Source: an uncultured Parabacteroides sp.
Lineage (GTDB): Bacteria > Bacteroidota > Bacteroidia > Bacteroidales > Tannerellaceae
Assembly: GCF_905196875.1 (NCBI RefSeq)
Contig: NZ_CAJJWO010000014.1
Span: 1-64,000 of the forward strand
Direction of reading: 5' to 3'
DNA: 64,000 nt
The number at the start of each line of letters is the position of its first letter. The stretch's first letter is position 1. Both the position numbers and the translations under genes were made by a program. This document shows positions 53,898-63,193 of the stretch, piece by piece. The notes under the pieces are model-generated. The model was not told the DNA's origin. It did not search any database and saw only the letters and a list, made by a program, of their open reading frames with translations.

Positions 53898-54476
53898 ATG
53901 AAACAGTTGATGGTATTGATGTTTTTATTTCTGGCAAGCTTTGTGAATGCGCAGGATAAAGCAAATTTGAAGGACATAGAAGAATTGACTTTTTTCGGGG
54001 TTGACTTTTCTATGGCTAAGGTGTACGGTGCCGATGAAACGACAGGACAGTTTAAAGACGCGTTTTATGGGATAAATACGCTGTTTCAGCGTGAACCTAA
54101 AAAGTATGATCTCGATAAGGCTTTCGATGCAAAAGTTACGTTGGACCTAACAACCGCCCAGGATCTTATCGAACAGATACAGAAAGCTGATTTTGTGGCT
54201 CAGAATGCCGGTTATGAATTGACTAATGAAGAAATTGCAGAGCATATCCGTCATTTTGATACAGGAAATGCTCAGGGGTTTGGCTCTGTTTTTATTGCCG
54301 GCCTGCTTAATAAAGAAAAAGGACAAGCAACTTATAATGTTGTAGTGTTTGATATCGTTACTAAAGATATTGTTTTTAATAAGCAATTTACAGAGAAAGC
54401 CAGAGGGTTCGGACTTCGTAATTTCTGGGCTTATTCCGTTTATAAGACACTGAATAAAATAAAGAAGATCAAGTAA
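53898..54476 (+). CDS. Exported protein of unknown function at the end of the cluster
   Basis: A 192-residue protein with a signal peptide (MVLMFLFLASFVNAQ). The mature part mixes helix and strand (ELTFFGVDFSMAKVYGADET, FGSVFIAGLLNKEKGQATYN). I do not recognise the family. It is 27 nt after the ligase, before a strong terminator, so it is most likely the last gene of the operon and may act in the periplasm on the product. Confidence 0.7.
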   Translation: MKQLMVLMFLFLASFVNAQDKANLKDIEELTFFGVDFSMAKVYGADETTGQFKDAFYGINTLFQREPKKYDLDKAFDAKVTLDLTTAQDLIEQIQKADFVAQNAGYELTNEEIAEHIRHFDTGNAQGFGSVFIAGLLNKEKGQATYNVVVFDIVTKDIVFNKQFTEKARGFGLRNFWAYSVYKTLNKIKKIK

Positions 54477-54507
54477 CTGTTTCTATAGAAATAGATAAAA
54501 AGCAAGG

Positions 54508-54550
54508 ATGACTTCCTGGATTTTAAATAAATCCGGGGAGTCATTTTTTT
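54508..54550 (+). terminator. Strong terminator at the end of the aryl-polyene cluster
   Basis: A 16-bp stem with two G-T wobbles, from ATGACTTCCTGGATTT (54508) to AAATCCGGGGAGTCAT, with a TAAAT loop and followed by seven T. Confidence 0.85.
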
Positions 54551-54665
54551 ATTAATCAGTGTTAATAATGCTGCTAAATATGCCAATAATTGTATTTATG
54601 CTTTGATTATTCATTATATGTATTTTATTTTGTGAAATATAAACCTGATATTCATATATGAAACC

Positions 54666-55463
54666 ATGAAAATAAATCAAACTCTAAATAGCTCGGAATT
54701 CAATTATTCCATACCGATGTTGAAAAAAGGATTCGATTTGTTGGAACTACTGACTGTTTACCCCGAAGGAGTTTCCCTATTGGATGCCACTCAAATATTA
54801 CAGTTATCTAAAACTACGGTATACCGGGTTTTAGGTTCTTTGCAGGAGATGGGCTATATCACAAAAAATGAAGCGACTGCCCGTTATTATTTGACCAAAA
54901 AATTATTATGCTTGGGATTAAAGGCTTTGGGCGAAGCCAATATGGTAGAAATATCTTTGCCTATTATGCAAACACTGCGTGATGAGATAAAAGAGAGCAT
55001 AATGTTAGGAGTTTTGATCGAAAACCGGGTTATGTTGCTGGAGCAAGCAATCGGATCTCATAGTTTTACTTTCTTTCTACGCTCAGGCAATACATTCAAT
55101 TTACACTCATCTGCCCCCGGAAAGGTTTTTCTTGCTTATACGAAGAATAAGGAAAGTCAAAGTTTATTATTGGATTCTATTGAGTATAAGATCTATAACG
55201 ATCGGACAATTGCATCCCGTGATGAAATGCTTAAGGAAATAGATACAATACTTTCTCTGGGATATGCTGTCGACCTGGAAGAAGAAATGAAAGGGGTGCA
55301 TTGTGTTTCCACACCCGTTTTCAACCAATTTGGAATGGTTGTCGCAGCTTTATGGACTTCGGGACCTTCAGGTCGTTTAACAGAAGATGATTTTTCGGGA
55401 GTAGCCCGAAAATTGCAGGAAGCTTCCGCTTTGATATCTTCGAAATTAGGATATCAGGGATAG
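54666..55463 (+). CDS. IclR-family transcriptional regulator
   Basis: A 265-residue regulator. The N-terminal winged helix (KGFDLLELLTVYPEGVSLLD, SKTTVYRVLGSLQEMGYITK) is followed by the IclR effector domain (about 90-260, with MLEEQ-like MLLEQAIG and SAPGKVFLAYTKN). IclR proteins bind small carboxylic or aromatic effectors and are less usual than HTCS or ECF systems beside SusCD in this group. It lies upstream of, and in the same direction as, the second SusCD locus and may control it. Confidence 0.9.
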   Translation: MKINQTLNSSEFNYSIPMLKKGFDLLELLTVYPEGVSLLDATQILQLSKTTVYRVLGSLQEMGYITKNEATARYYLTKKLLCLGLKALGEANMVEISLPIMQTLRDEIKESIMLGVLIENRVMLLEQAIGSHSFTFFLRSGNTFNLHSSAPGKVFLAYTKNKESQSLLLDSIEYKIYNDRTIASRDEMLKEIDTILSLGYAVDLEEEMKGVHCVSTPVFNQFGMVVAALWTSGPSGRLTEDDFSGVARKLQEASALISSKLGYQG

Positions 55464-55472
55464 GAAAAAATA

Positions 55473-55513
55473 AAAGGCAGAAATAATTTTGCGCATTATT
55501 CCTGCCTTTATTT
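55473..55513 (+). terminator. Terminator after IclR gene
   Basis: AAAGGCAG (55473-55480) pairs with CTGCCTTT (55502-55509), with extra AATAAT/ATTATT pairing inside, then a short T-rich tail. It separates the regulator from SusCD transcripts. Confidence 0.75.
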
Positions 55514-55601
55514 CTCATTAAAAAATAACATCCTCTCTTCATTTGGTCGTGCAGGAAGGATGTGTTATAAATTAACCTTTTAATAATGGAGAAACAAAGT
55601 T

Positions 55602-58600
55602 ATGAAATTTTTTTTGATTTCTTTGGGTATAAGACCTAGAATCGGTCTTATACTACGTGTTTTGTTTGGAGTTTCTACATTATCTGTATTATTATGTTAT
55701 GCAGATATAGTCCATGCAGAAAAGAAACCACATCCCTCTGAAATGCAGGATGTAAAGCAGCAGAAAGAGATTACAGGTAAAGTAACAGACGTAGAAGGTG
55801 AACCGCTCGTCGGAGTAAATGTCTCGGTTAGGGGGACAACTATCGGGACAATAACTGATATTGAAGGATTCTTTTCTTTGCAAGTTACCAAAGGCGCTGT
55901 ATTGGTGATCTCTTATATCGGATATTTGAAAGAAATATTGGAAGTTGGCGATCCTGCTACTTATTCTATCACATTACAGGAAGATACTCATAAGCTAGAC
56001 GAGGTTGTCGTCGTTGGGTATCAGTCTAAAGAAAGGAAAAATCTGACCGGTTCCGTTGCAACAGTCGATACAAAAATGCTGGAGAATCGTCCGGCAGCGA
56101 GAGGTACGGATTTATTACAAGGGGTTGCACCCGGCCTGATCATCTCTCGCACTAATCCGGGACGTGTAGGGGGGGGCGGTGTTGGAATCGAGATACAGGG
56201 TGTTTCAGCCAGGTCAGGCTCCGATGTGTTGATTGTTATCGATGGAGTACCTCAACCACTGGGTTCGATAGATGCTATCAATAGTATAAATCCGAATGAT
56301 ATCGAGAACATCAGTGTACTGAAAGATGGTGAAGCCGTGGTATATGGTTCGCGTGCCTCCTCGGGAGTGATCGTTATTACTACAAAATCAGGAAAGCAGA
56401 ATAGGGTGGAAGCTTCTTATACAGCTTCATTCAAAACACCTTCCATTTACACGAAAAAGGCGAATGTCATAGATACTTACCTTTTGATGGATAAAGCCTG
56501 GAATATGAGTGGTATTGACAATATATTAGGGTATCCCACCGTCATTAATTATATCAAAGACAACAATCTGACTTTTAACGATATCAAAAACAATGATTAT
56601 AAGCATATCGTTTCAGGTTCGGCTCCTTTTCCTGATACCCCGTTTCTGATTTTCTCCCATTATGATTGGTTTGATATGATGTATGGAACTGCCATTACTC
56701 ATAATTATGATGTGACAGCGTCCGGTTCTACGGAGAAAGCCTCTTATTACACATCTGTCGGTTACATAGATGAAGGATCTATGTTACGTTATGGCGATAA
56801 TTCCAATAAAACCATGTTTGCCCGCGTGAAATTGGATTATAAGTTCAATAACTGGATTACGGTCGGTTCGAATATCAACCTGCGTTATAATAATTTGGTT
56901 GAACCCATAGATCTTGGAGGATTGGAAGGTGCAATAGCCAATCGTGCGAGTTGGGATATTCCCTATACTCCGGAAGGCCGTTACTGTTCCTGGGGAGGAC
57001 CTCCGAATCCCATTGGGCTTGCACAGGAAAGAGGAGAGAATAAGCAACAGAGATATATGATGTCTGCACAATTCTATGTAGATATCACCCCGGTCAAAAA
57101 CTTAAAGATCCGTGCTGTCGGCCAGAAAAGTTATGATGGGATAAAAGCCAGGGCAACCATGAAATGGTTTGATACCTATTACTGGAATGAAAGTTTCGCC
57201 TATCCTTCTCTCCCGAACAGGAATGCGGATACCTATTCCTATTATGGAAATAATTTTGACCAATCACTGAATATGACTGTTTCGGCAGATTATAAAAATA
57301 CCTTCCTGAAAGACCATGCTATCCGTGCTTTTGCCGCTTTTACACATGAAGAATTTCAGTATGACCGCGCCACAGCCCAGGCGCGTGACCTGGCTTATCT
57401 GGGTCTTTCTACGCTTAATCTGGGAAATCCTGTCAAAAACTTAGTCTCCGATACTCAGATGGAAAATACTTTAAAAGGTCTTTTAGCCAATGTGGGGTAT
57501 ACGTATAAAGACAAATATACTGTGGAAGGATATTTCAGAAGAGACGGCAGTTCACGATTTGCACCGGGACATCGATGGAATAATTTCTATGGAGTAGGAG
57601 CAGCTTATATCATCACCAATGAGTCCTATTTCAAGAAGTTGAAAATAGATGATTACCTGAATTATTTAAAAATAAGGGTAAACTATGGCGAACTGGGTAA
57701 TCAGGCGGGTATAGGAAATTATGATTTCGTCCAGGGTTTGATTATTAGCCAGTCCAATATCTTGTTTGGCTCCCCTTCGTCCGTATTGAAGCAGCAGATA
57801 GCAACAATGTCAGGCTTTCCGTCGGATACGAGAACCTGGCAGATATCCCGTAAACTGAATGTCGGGGTAGATGTAAACCTGTTTGACGATCGGTTGAACA
57901 TCATTTATAATCAGTATGTAACCAATACGAATAATGCATTTTATACGGAAGAATTTCCTAGTTTGCTGGGTACGACAGCCCCTAGTATAAACGGTGCAAA
58001 GATCCGGGCAAAAGGTTGGGATTTGGGTGTTACCTGGAGAGATGAATTTAAAAATGGCATTAGTTACAGCGTATCTGTGGGTCTTAACGATTCGAAAACC
58101 AAAGCAATCCGGTTACCGGACAATGTAGTGCCTGATTTATCTGGAAATGCCTGGGTAGAAGGATATCCGTTGGGAGCTCAGTTTGGACTTGTGTATGACG
58201 GTATTATGCAGAACCAGGAAGAGGTTGATGCCTATTACAGTCAGATCAAAGGAGGTATTACTAACCGATTACAACCGGGAGATGCCAGATACAGAGACTT
58301 GGATGGCGATGGAATTATAGAAAGTACATTATATCAGACAGATGAAAACGGCAAGCCTCTGGCTTCGTCCGGTGATATGGTTTATCTGGGAGACACAAGA
58401 CCACACTATCAATATTACATAAACCTTTCGGCCGGTTATAAAGGATTCGAGATCAGTGCCATATTGAATGGAGTAGGGAAATGGCATGTCGTACAGAACG
58501 ACCGGGTCGGTTGGGGATATCCCTGGACTCAGGTGCTGGAACATGCGGTCAGTAAACCGGGTTGGACACCGGAAAACCCGGGTGCTGAATATCCTCGTCT

Positions 58601-58904
58601 GTTTATTACGGATGCTACATTCGATAATTCGGTGAACGGGCATAATTACACACCTTCAACAGCCCCATATTCATTTGTGAATGTCCCCTGGTTAAATGTT
58701 AAGAATATTCAGCTGGCCTATACCCTGCCGAAAGAGTGGGTTTCGATGCTCCATCTGAATAGAATAAAGATTTATGCCAATGCGACAGACCTGGGATATA
58801 TTGTCAATAAGATGCCGAAAAGCTACAGCCCTGAACAGCCTTTTGCGTCGGCAATTGCTCCCTATACCCGCTCGTTTTCTATCGGTTTGAATGTTGGATT
58901 TTAA
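55602..58904 (+). CDS. SusC-family TonB-dependent transporter, second locus
   Basis: A 1100-residue transporter with a long N-terminal leader ending CYADIVHAE, a CarboxypepD_reg-like domain (ITGKVTDVEGEPLVGVNV), a TonB-box region (DEVVVVGY), a plug (VGIEIQGVSARSGSDVLIVI) and a barrel ending FSIGLNVGF. There is no STN domain. No glycoside hydrolase follows, so the ligand may be a small molecule or a glycan digested elsewhere. A possible ACATCCT/AGGATGT hairpin lies in the 138-nt leader. Confidence 0.95.
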   Translation: MKFFLISLGIRPRIGLILRVLFGVSTLSVLLCYADIVHAEKKPHPSEMQDVKQQKEITGKVTDVEGEPLVGVNVSVRGTTIGTITDIEGFFSLQVTKGAVLVISYIGYLKEILEVGDPATYSITLQEDTHKLDEVVVVGYQSKERKNLTGSVATVDTKMLENRPAARGTDLLQGVAPGLIISRTNPGRVGGGGVGIEIQGVSARSGSDVLIVIDGVPQPLGSIDAINSINPNDIENISVLKDGEAVVYGSRASSGVIVITTKSGKQNRVEASYTASFKTPSIYTKKANVIDTYLLMDKAWNMSGIDNILGYPTVINYIKDNNLTFNDIKNNDYKHIVSGSAPFPDTPFLIFSHYDWFDMMYGTAITHNYDVTASGSTEKASYYTSVGYIDEGSMLRYGDNSNKTMFARVKLDYKFNNWITVGSNINLRYNNLVEPIDLGGLEGAIANRASWDIPYTPEGRYCSWGGPPNPIGLAQERGENKQQRYMMSAQFYVDITPVKNLKIRAVGQKSYDGIKARATMKWFDTYYWNESFAYPSLPNRNADTYSYYGNNFDQSLNMTVSADYKNTFLKDHAIRAFAAFTHEEFQYDRATAQARDLAYLGLSTLNLGNPVKNLVSDTQMENTLKGLLANVGYTYKDKYTVEGYFRRDGSSRFAPGHRWNNFYGVGAAYIITNESYFKKLKIDDYLNYLKIRVNYGELGNQAGIGNYDFVQGLIISQSNILFGSPSSVLKQQIATMSGFPSDTRTWQISRKLNVGVDVNLFDDRLNIIYNQYVTNTNNAFYTEEFPSLLGTTAPSINGAKIRAKGWDLGVTWRDEFKNGISYSVSVGLNDSKTKAIRLPDNVVPDLSGNAWVEGYPLGAQFGLVYDGIMQNQEEVDAYYSQIKGGITNRLQPGDARYRDLDGDGIIESTLYQTDENGKPLASSGDMVYLGDTRPHYQYYINLSAGYKGFEISAILNGVGKWHVVQNDRVGWGYPWTQVLEHAVSKPGWTPENPGAEYPRLFITDATFDNSVNGHNYTPSTAPYSFVNVPWLNVKNIQLAYTLPKEWVSMLHLNRIKIYANATDLGYIVNKMPKSYSPEQPFASAIAPYTRSFSIGLNVGF

Positions 58905-58916
58905 AAACGTAAGCAT

Positions 58917-60704
58917 ATGAAAAACATATATAAAATATTAGTTATGACAGTGGCCTCTTCTCTGTTCTGGAGCTGTGAATCCGATCTGAGCCTGTTGCCG
59001 CTGGATTCGTTGACCTCAAATGTCTATTTTAAAACGGAGAGCGATTTTCAATTATATGCAAATGGATTATATCAACAGTTACCTGATTTTGGCCAGGCCA
59101 GTAATGACAATTGGACCGACCTATTTTATACCGGAGGACCAAATTCTATCAGTAACAGTACTTATATCGAATCTCAAAACGATGCTACCTGGAACCAATG
59201 TTATGCCAATATAAGAAACTGCCTGATCCTTCTGGAAGAAGAGGCGAAATTGGAATATCCTTCATTGAAGGCGGCCATACAGGTATATAAAGGAGAAGCC
59301 CATTTCTTTTTGGCGATGAACTATTTCGACCTTTTGAGATATTACGGCGGAGTTCCGTTAATCAACAAAACACTGACCTTACAGGATGAAGATTTGTACA
59401 AGACGAGAGCCGAACGGCAGGAGATCGTGAATTTCATTATGGACAATCTCGATAAAGCCATTGAAGCACCGGTCGGAACTTTAACTGCCGCAGATCAGGA
59501 AGGACGGCTTACTGTTGCTGCAGTACGTGCCTTTAAAGCGCGTGTAGCCCTGTTTGAAGGGACATGGAGGAAGTTCCATCAATTGGGCAATGAGAATGAG
59601 ATGCTTGATACGGCTATTGCCGAATCGCGTCTGGTATTGAATGATCCGAACTATTATCTGTTTAAGGATGAACGGTTAGGAGACCTGAGCTATTTCTACA
59701 TGTTTATATTAGAAAGTGATGTAAAATCAAATCCGGTAGGTATAGGTAAAGAGGCCAATCATGCATATCTGCTAACCCGAAAACATAATAAATTGGACTC
59801 GCCTACCGGATACATCGCTGTGACAAGTGGAAATTTGTCGCCAACACTTAAGATGCTGAACCTGTTTCTGGATAATCAGGGATTGCCTATCGATCATGCG
59901 GAAAGTAATTTCCAGGGATATGGATTTAAGATTGATCCCGATACGAAAGAAGCGGTGAATACGGAATACCAGAACAGGGACTTGCGTATGACAAGCAATT
60001 TGATAGAACCTTTCTCCCAGTTTTGGTATCATTCACCTTATCACAGGAACTATGAACTGTCGGATGAGACAAACACCGGAGCCTGGAACGACGGTTTCTG
60101 GACAAGTGCAACCGGTTATCTGCTGGCTAAGTATATTCCGGAGGTAGAGGGTTCTGTCGGTATCGATTATCCGGTTATACGTTTGGAAGAAGCGATGTTG
60201 ATATTTGCAGAAGCCTCATTTGAAAGAAACAACGCTATTACGGACGAAGAGTTGGATATGTCGATCAATAAGTTACGCAGCAGGGTCGGGATGCCTTCCC
60301 TGACAAATGCTTTTTGTCAGAAATATGGTTTGGATATGCGTACGGAAATAAGAAGAGAGCGTACTGTCGAGTTGATGGCGGAAGGTTTCCGGTATGATGA
60401 TGTGAGAAGATGGAAAGCCGGAGAAACGGAAATGAATGATGCAATTAAAGGTATCCAATGGAAGAACTCTCCGATAAGTACTTCTGGGGGCTTTGATGTT
60501 TTCAATGTCAGGGAAAATGGTATTACAACAGTTTCGGCCTATAAAGACCGTGTATATACGACAGATGAAAATGGCTTTATCATTTTGGAGGCAGGTGCAT
60601 CGAGGAAGTTTTCGGATAAGCATTATCTGCGACCTCTTCCTTTGCGGCAGATTGCATTAAGTAAAGGTACTTTGAAACAAAATCCAGGTTGGGTTGAACA
60701 ATAA
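58917..60704 (+). CDS. SusD-family lipoprotein, second locus
   Basis: A 595-residue SusD homologue (lipobox FWSC). The TPR-like region includes YKGEAHFFLAMNYFDLLRYY, and the family signature ERTVELMAEGFRYDDVRRWK is near residue 490. It starts 12 nt after SusC and should form the lid of that transporter. It is longer than the first SusD (509). Confidence 0.95.
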   Translation: MKNIYKILVMTVASSLFWSCESDLSLLPLDSLTSNVYFKTESDFQLYANGLYQQLPDFGQASNDNWTDLFYTGGPNSISNSTYIESQNDATWNQCYANIRNCLILLEEEAKLEYPSLKAAIQVYKGEAHFFLAMNYFDLLRYYGGVPLINKTLTLQDEDLYKTRAERQEIVNFIMDNLDKAIEAPVGTLTAADQEGRLTVAAVRAFKARVALFEGTWRKFHQLGNENEMLDTAIAESRLVLNDPNYYLFKDERLGDLSYFYMFILESDVKSNPVGIGKEANHAYLLTRKHNKLDSPTGYIAVTSGNLSPTLKMLNLFLDNQGLPIDHAESNFQGYGFKIDPDTKEAVNTEYQNRDLRMTSNLIEPFSQFWYHSPYHRNYELSDETNTGAWNDGFWTSATGYLLAKYIPEVEGSVGIDYPVIRLEEAMLIFAEASFERNNAITDEELDMSINKLRSRVGMPSLTNAFCQKYGLDMRTEIRRERTVELMAEGFRYDDVRRWKAGETEMNDAIKGIQWKNSPISTSGGFDVFNVRENGITTVSAYKDRVYTTDENGFIILEAGASRKFSDKHYLRPLPLRQIALSKGTLKQNPGWVEQ

Positions 60705-60724
60705 AAACTAATAGAACTTTTTTT

Positions 60725-61717
60725 ATGGAATTTAGTATACAAGATCTTTTGATCTCTTTTGCAGGAGGAATATTTGGTGCGGCTATAGGTGCTTTCCCTG
60801 TTTGGGTTCTTTGTGGACTGGCAGTGTTGATTGGAGCTACATTAAATTTTACAATTGCAGACGGACGTTTTATGGAGTTTGTGGCATGGGGATTCTTTTT
60901 GGGTCCCCACACCTCCTTTGCCGGCGGTACGGCTGCGGCAGCTTATGCCGCTAAAAAGGGCTTGTTGGAAAACGGCAGGGATATTTCCTCCTCGTTGGTT
61001 GGGTTGAATAACCCTAAAGTGTTGTTGGTCGGAGGAATATTCGGAGGGCTGGGGTATATTTTGTACTGGTTGATTATGCTGATCCCTGATTATAGCGAAT
61101 TACCCTGGACAAACACAATCGCCCTTGCAGTTATTCTGAATATGGTCATTGTCCGTTTTATCTTTGGTAAGACAGGATTATTCGGTACGGTAAAGAAGGA
61201 AGATTCCCGTTGGAAGGCGACTGGCGATGCCGGTTGGATCTCTTACCAGTCTTCTCCGGGACAGCTTCTTCTGTTGGGGTTGGGTATTGCCATCCCGGCT
61301 GCATTCTTTACACAAATATTGCCCGGTTCCAGCGGACTTGTCTTTGGCTTTGTTACTTTCCTGCTTGTTTTTATGCTGTTTGGCTATAAGGTACCGGTGA
61401 CACATCATATTGCCTTATCGGCTTCTATGGTTGCTGCCACGACAGGGAGCGTTACCTGGGGAATTATTTTCGGGTTACTGGCAGCCTACATCGGCGAATA
61501 TGCGGCGGCTTTGTTCGTCTCCCATGCAGACACTCACATCGATCCTCCTACTTTGGCACTGGTGATTACTTTCTCGCTTGTGTCGCTCCTGGATGTGTTC
61601 TCTGTTTTTGAGCTGCCGGTGGTGGCGGTTTGCCTTGCCGGTATTCTCGTTATTGCTGCCATTCATTCTTCCTTGCTCTATTTGCAAGCCTCAAAGAGGT
61701 TGGAGAGGGTAAAATAA
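60725..61717 (+). CDS. Multi-pass membrane protein, family not recognised
   Basis: A 330-residue protein with about nine hydrophobic segments, rich in Gly and Ala (GGIFGAAIGAFPVWVLCGLA, GGTAAAAYAAKKG, SSGLVFGFVTFLLVFMLFGY). There is no signal peptide and no ATP-binding motif. A permease in the inner membrane that takes up the product of the SusCD pair is the simplest reading, but I do not recognise the family. It lies between SusD and the dehydrogenase with gaps of 20 and 30 nt. Confidence 0.75.
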   Translation: MEFSIQDLLISFAGGIFGAAIGAFPVWVLCGLAVLIGATLNFTIADGRFMEFVAWGFFLGPHTSFAGGTAAAAYAAKKGLLENGRDISSSLVGLNNPKVLLVGGIFGGLGYILYWLIMLIPDYSELPWTNTIALAVILNMVIVRFIFGKTGLFGTVKKEDSRWKATGDAGWISYQSSPGQLLLLGLGIAIPAAFFTQILPGSSGLVFGFVTFLLVFMLFGYKVPVTHHIALSASMVAATTGSVTWGIIFGLLAAYIGEYAAALFVSHADTHIDPPTLALVITFSLVSLLDVFSVFELPVVAVCLAGILVIAAIHSSLLYLQASKRLERVK

Positions 61718-61747
61718 ATAGATTGTTTAATTATTAATATCATATCC

Positions 61748-62941
61748 ATGAAAAACTTTGAATATTACAATCCGGTCAGGATCCTGTTTGGTGCGGGAGA
61801 AGTCAGTAAAGTAGGCAAAGAGGCAGCGAAGCTGGGACAAATTGTATGCCTGGTTTCCTATAAAGAGCCCGGATTTCTGGCCCCTTTACTGGAAAAAGTG
61901 AAACATTTGCTTGAAGAGGAGAGCCTTCGTGTATGTACATTTTACGAAGTGGAGGAGAACCCAGAGATCCGGACTATCGAAAGAGGCGTGGCGCTTTGCT
62001 GCCGGGAAAAGGTTGATCTGGTGATCGGAGTAGGTGGTGGTAGTGCGATGGATGCGGCCAAAGTTGTGGCTGCCGGTGTCTTTTACGAAGGTGATTTATG
62101 GAATATGGTATTTAGCAGGCATAGCGTCAATACTGCTGTTTCACCGGAAAGGGCATTGCCGACACTGATGGTTCCGACACTTCCGGCGACAGGAAGTGAA
62201 ATGAACCTCTGTGCCGTAGTGAGCAACCGCGAACTGAAAGAAAAGTCATACCTCTGGAACCAGTGCCTTTATCCGAAGACCTCCATTATCGATCCGGAAC
62301 TGACCGTCACCCTGCCGGCTTTTCAGACGGCTTGTGCAGCTGCAGATACTATTTCTCATGTCCTGGAGATTTACCTGAATGGCGAAGAAGACAGCGATTT
62401 GCAGCATTATTTCCAGGAAGGGGTTATGCGTACGGTTATAGACAATATTGACAAGGTACTGGCTGATCCACGGAATATTTCGGCCCGTTCCCATCTGCAA
62501 TGGGCGGCAACCTGCGCGATCAACGGTTGGGCTTCCCCCGGTGATTCATGGACGCCGATACACCAGATCGGGCATGTATTGACCTCTTTATACAGGGTAC
62601 CCCACGGAGCTTCACTGGCCATCCTGATGCCACCCTGGATGGAAGTGATGTATCCGCGCCGTAAGAAGCAATACTTCCGGTTTGCCCGTAATGTGATGGG
62701 GGTCTGTCCGGATGGGAAACAGGAGGAAGAGATCATACTGGAAGGTATAACCGCTTTCAAAGCTTTCCTGAAACGGATAGGTACGCCACAATCGCTCGGT
62801 GAAATGAATATCCCGGAGTCGGGAATCCCCCGGATTGTGGAGAATGTGGTGAAAATCAGCTTCGGCAGCGACGGTTTTCTTGTTTGTAATCCCCCCGTAT
62901 CGCAGGCGGATATTGCAGAAGTTCTAAAAAAAGCGCTTTAG
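61748..62941 (+). CDS. Iron-containing (type III) alcohol dehydrogenase
   Basis: A 397-residue enzyme. The nucleotide-binding GVGGGSAMDAAKVVAAG and PTLPATGSEMNL are typical. Metal ligands are in ACAAADTISHVLE (Asp, His), IHQIGHVL and VPHGASLAIL. It oxidises alcohols or reduces aldehydes with NAD(P). Following the membrane protein by 30 nt, it may metabolise the compound imported by this locus. It resembles butanol-dehydrogenase-type members, but the substrate cannot be read from sequence. Confidence 0.93.
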   Translation: MKNFEYYNPVRILFGAGEVSKVGKEAAKLGQIVCLVSYKEPGFLAPLLEKVKHLLEEESLRVCTFYEVEENPEIRTIERGVALCCREKVDLVIGVGGGSAMDAAKVVAAGVFYEGDLWNMVFSRHSVNTAVSPERALPTLMVPTLPATGSEMNLCAVVSNRELKEKSYLWNQCLYPKTSIIDPELTVTLPAFQTACAAADTISHVLEIYLNGEEDSDLQHYFQEGVMRTVIDNIDKVLADPRNISARSHLQWAATCAINGWASPGDSWTPIHQIGHVLTSLYRVPHGASLAILMPPWMEVMYPRRKKQYFRFARNVMGVCPDGKQEEEIILEGITAFKAFLKRIGTPQSLGEMNIPESGIPRIVENVVKISFGSDGFLVCNPPVSQADIAEVLKKAL

Positions 62942-62975
62942 CCTCATTCCTTGTATAAAGTTTGATAATTAAGAC

Positions 62976-63014
62976 GTATGATCCGTATGACATCCGGTGT
63001 CATACAATGTCATA
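62976..63014. promoter_or_regulatory. Paired inverted and direct half-sites between dehydrogenase and DUF2723 genes
   Basis: GTATGACA-tccgg-TGTCATAC (62985-63005) is a perfect inverted repeat, and an extra half-site lies on each side: GTATGA at 62976 and TGTCATA at 63008-63014. There is no T-tract. It may be an operator upstream of the next promoter, or the end of the previous transcript. Confidence 0.5.
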
Positions 63015-63100
63015 AAGCGGACAGGTTTTGTCAGCTAAATATCAGCGGTTTTTTAATATAATTCTAATCTCTTCAATACAATTTATAGAGTGTTAGGGCG

Positions 63101-63129
63101 TTGGTATTAAACGTAAATGCTTACCTTTG
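63101..63129 (+). promoter_or_regulatory. Promoter of the DUF2723 gene
   Basis: A -33 TTG (63101-63103) and a -7 TACCTTTG (63122-63129) are separated by 18 nt. The start would be near 63136, giving a leader of about 58 nt. Confidence 0.65.
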
Positions 63130-63193
63130 CGGCCGACTGTCCGTGTTAGGATAGCTATTTTAGACAATTAATTATCACACTTTATACAAACGT

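Noticed and set aside
31072..54476. Reading the cluster as a complete flexirubin (dialkylresorcinol ester) pathway.
   Set aside because: No DarA/DarB-type resorcinol-forming enzymes were seen; all ketosynthases are FabF-like or chain-length-factor-like. Only the polyene arm is present.
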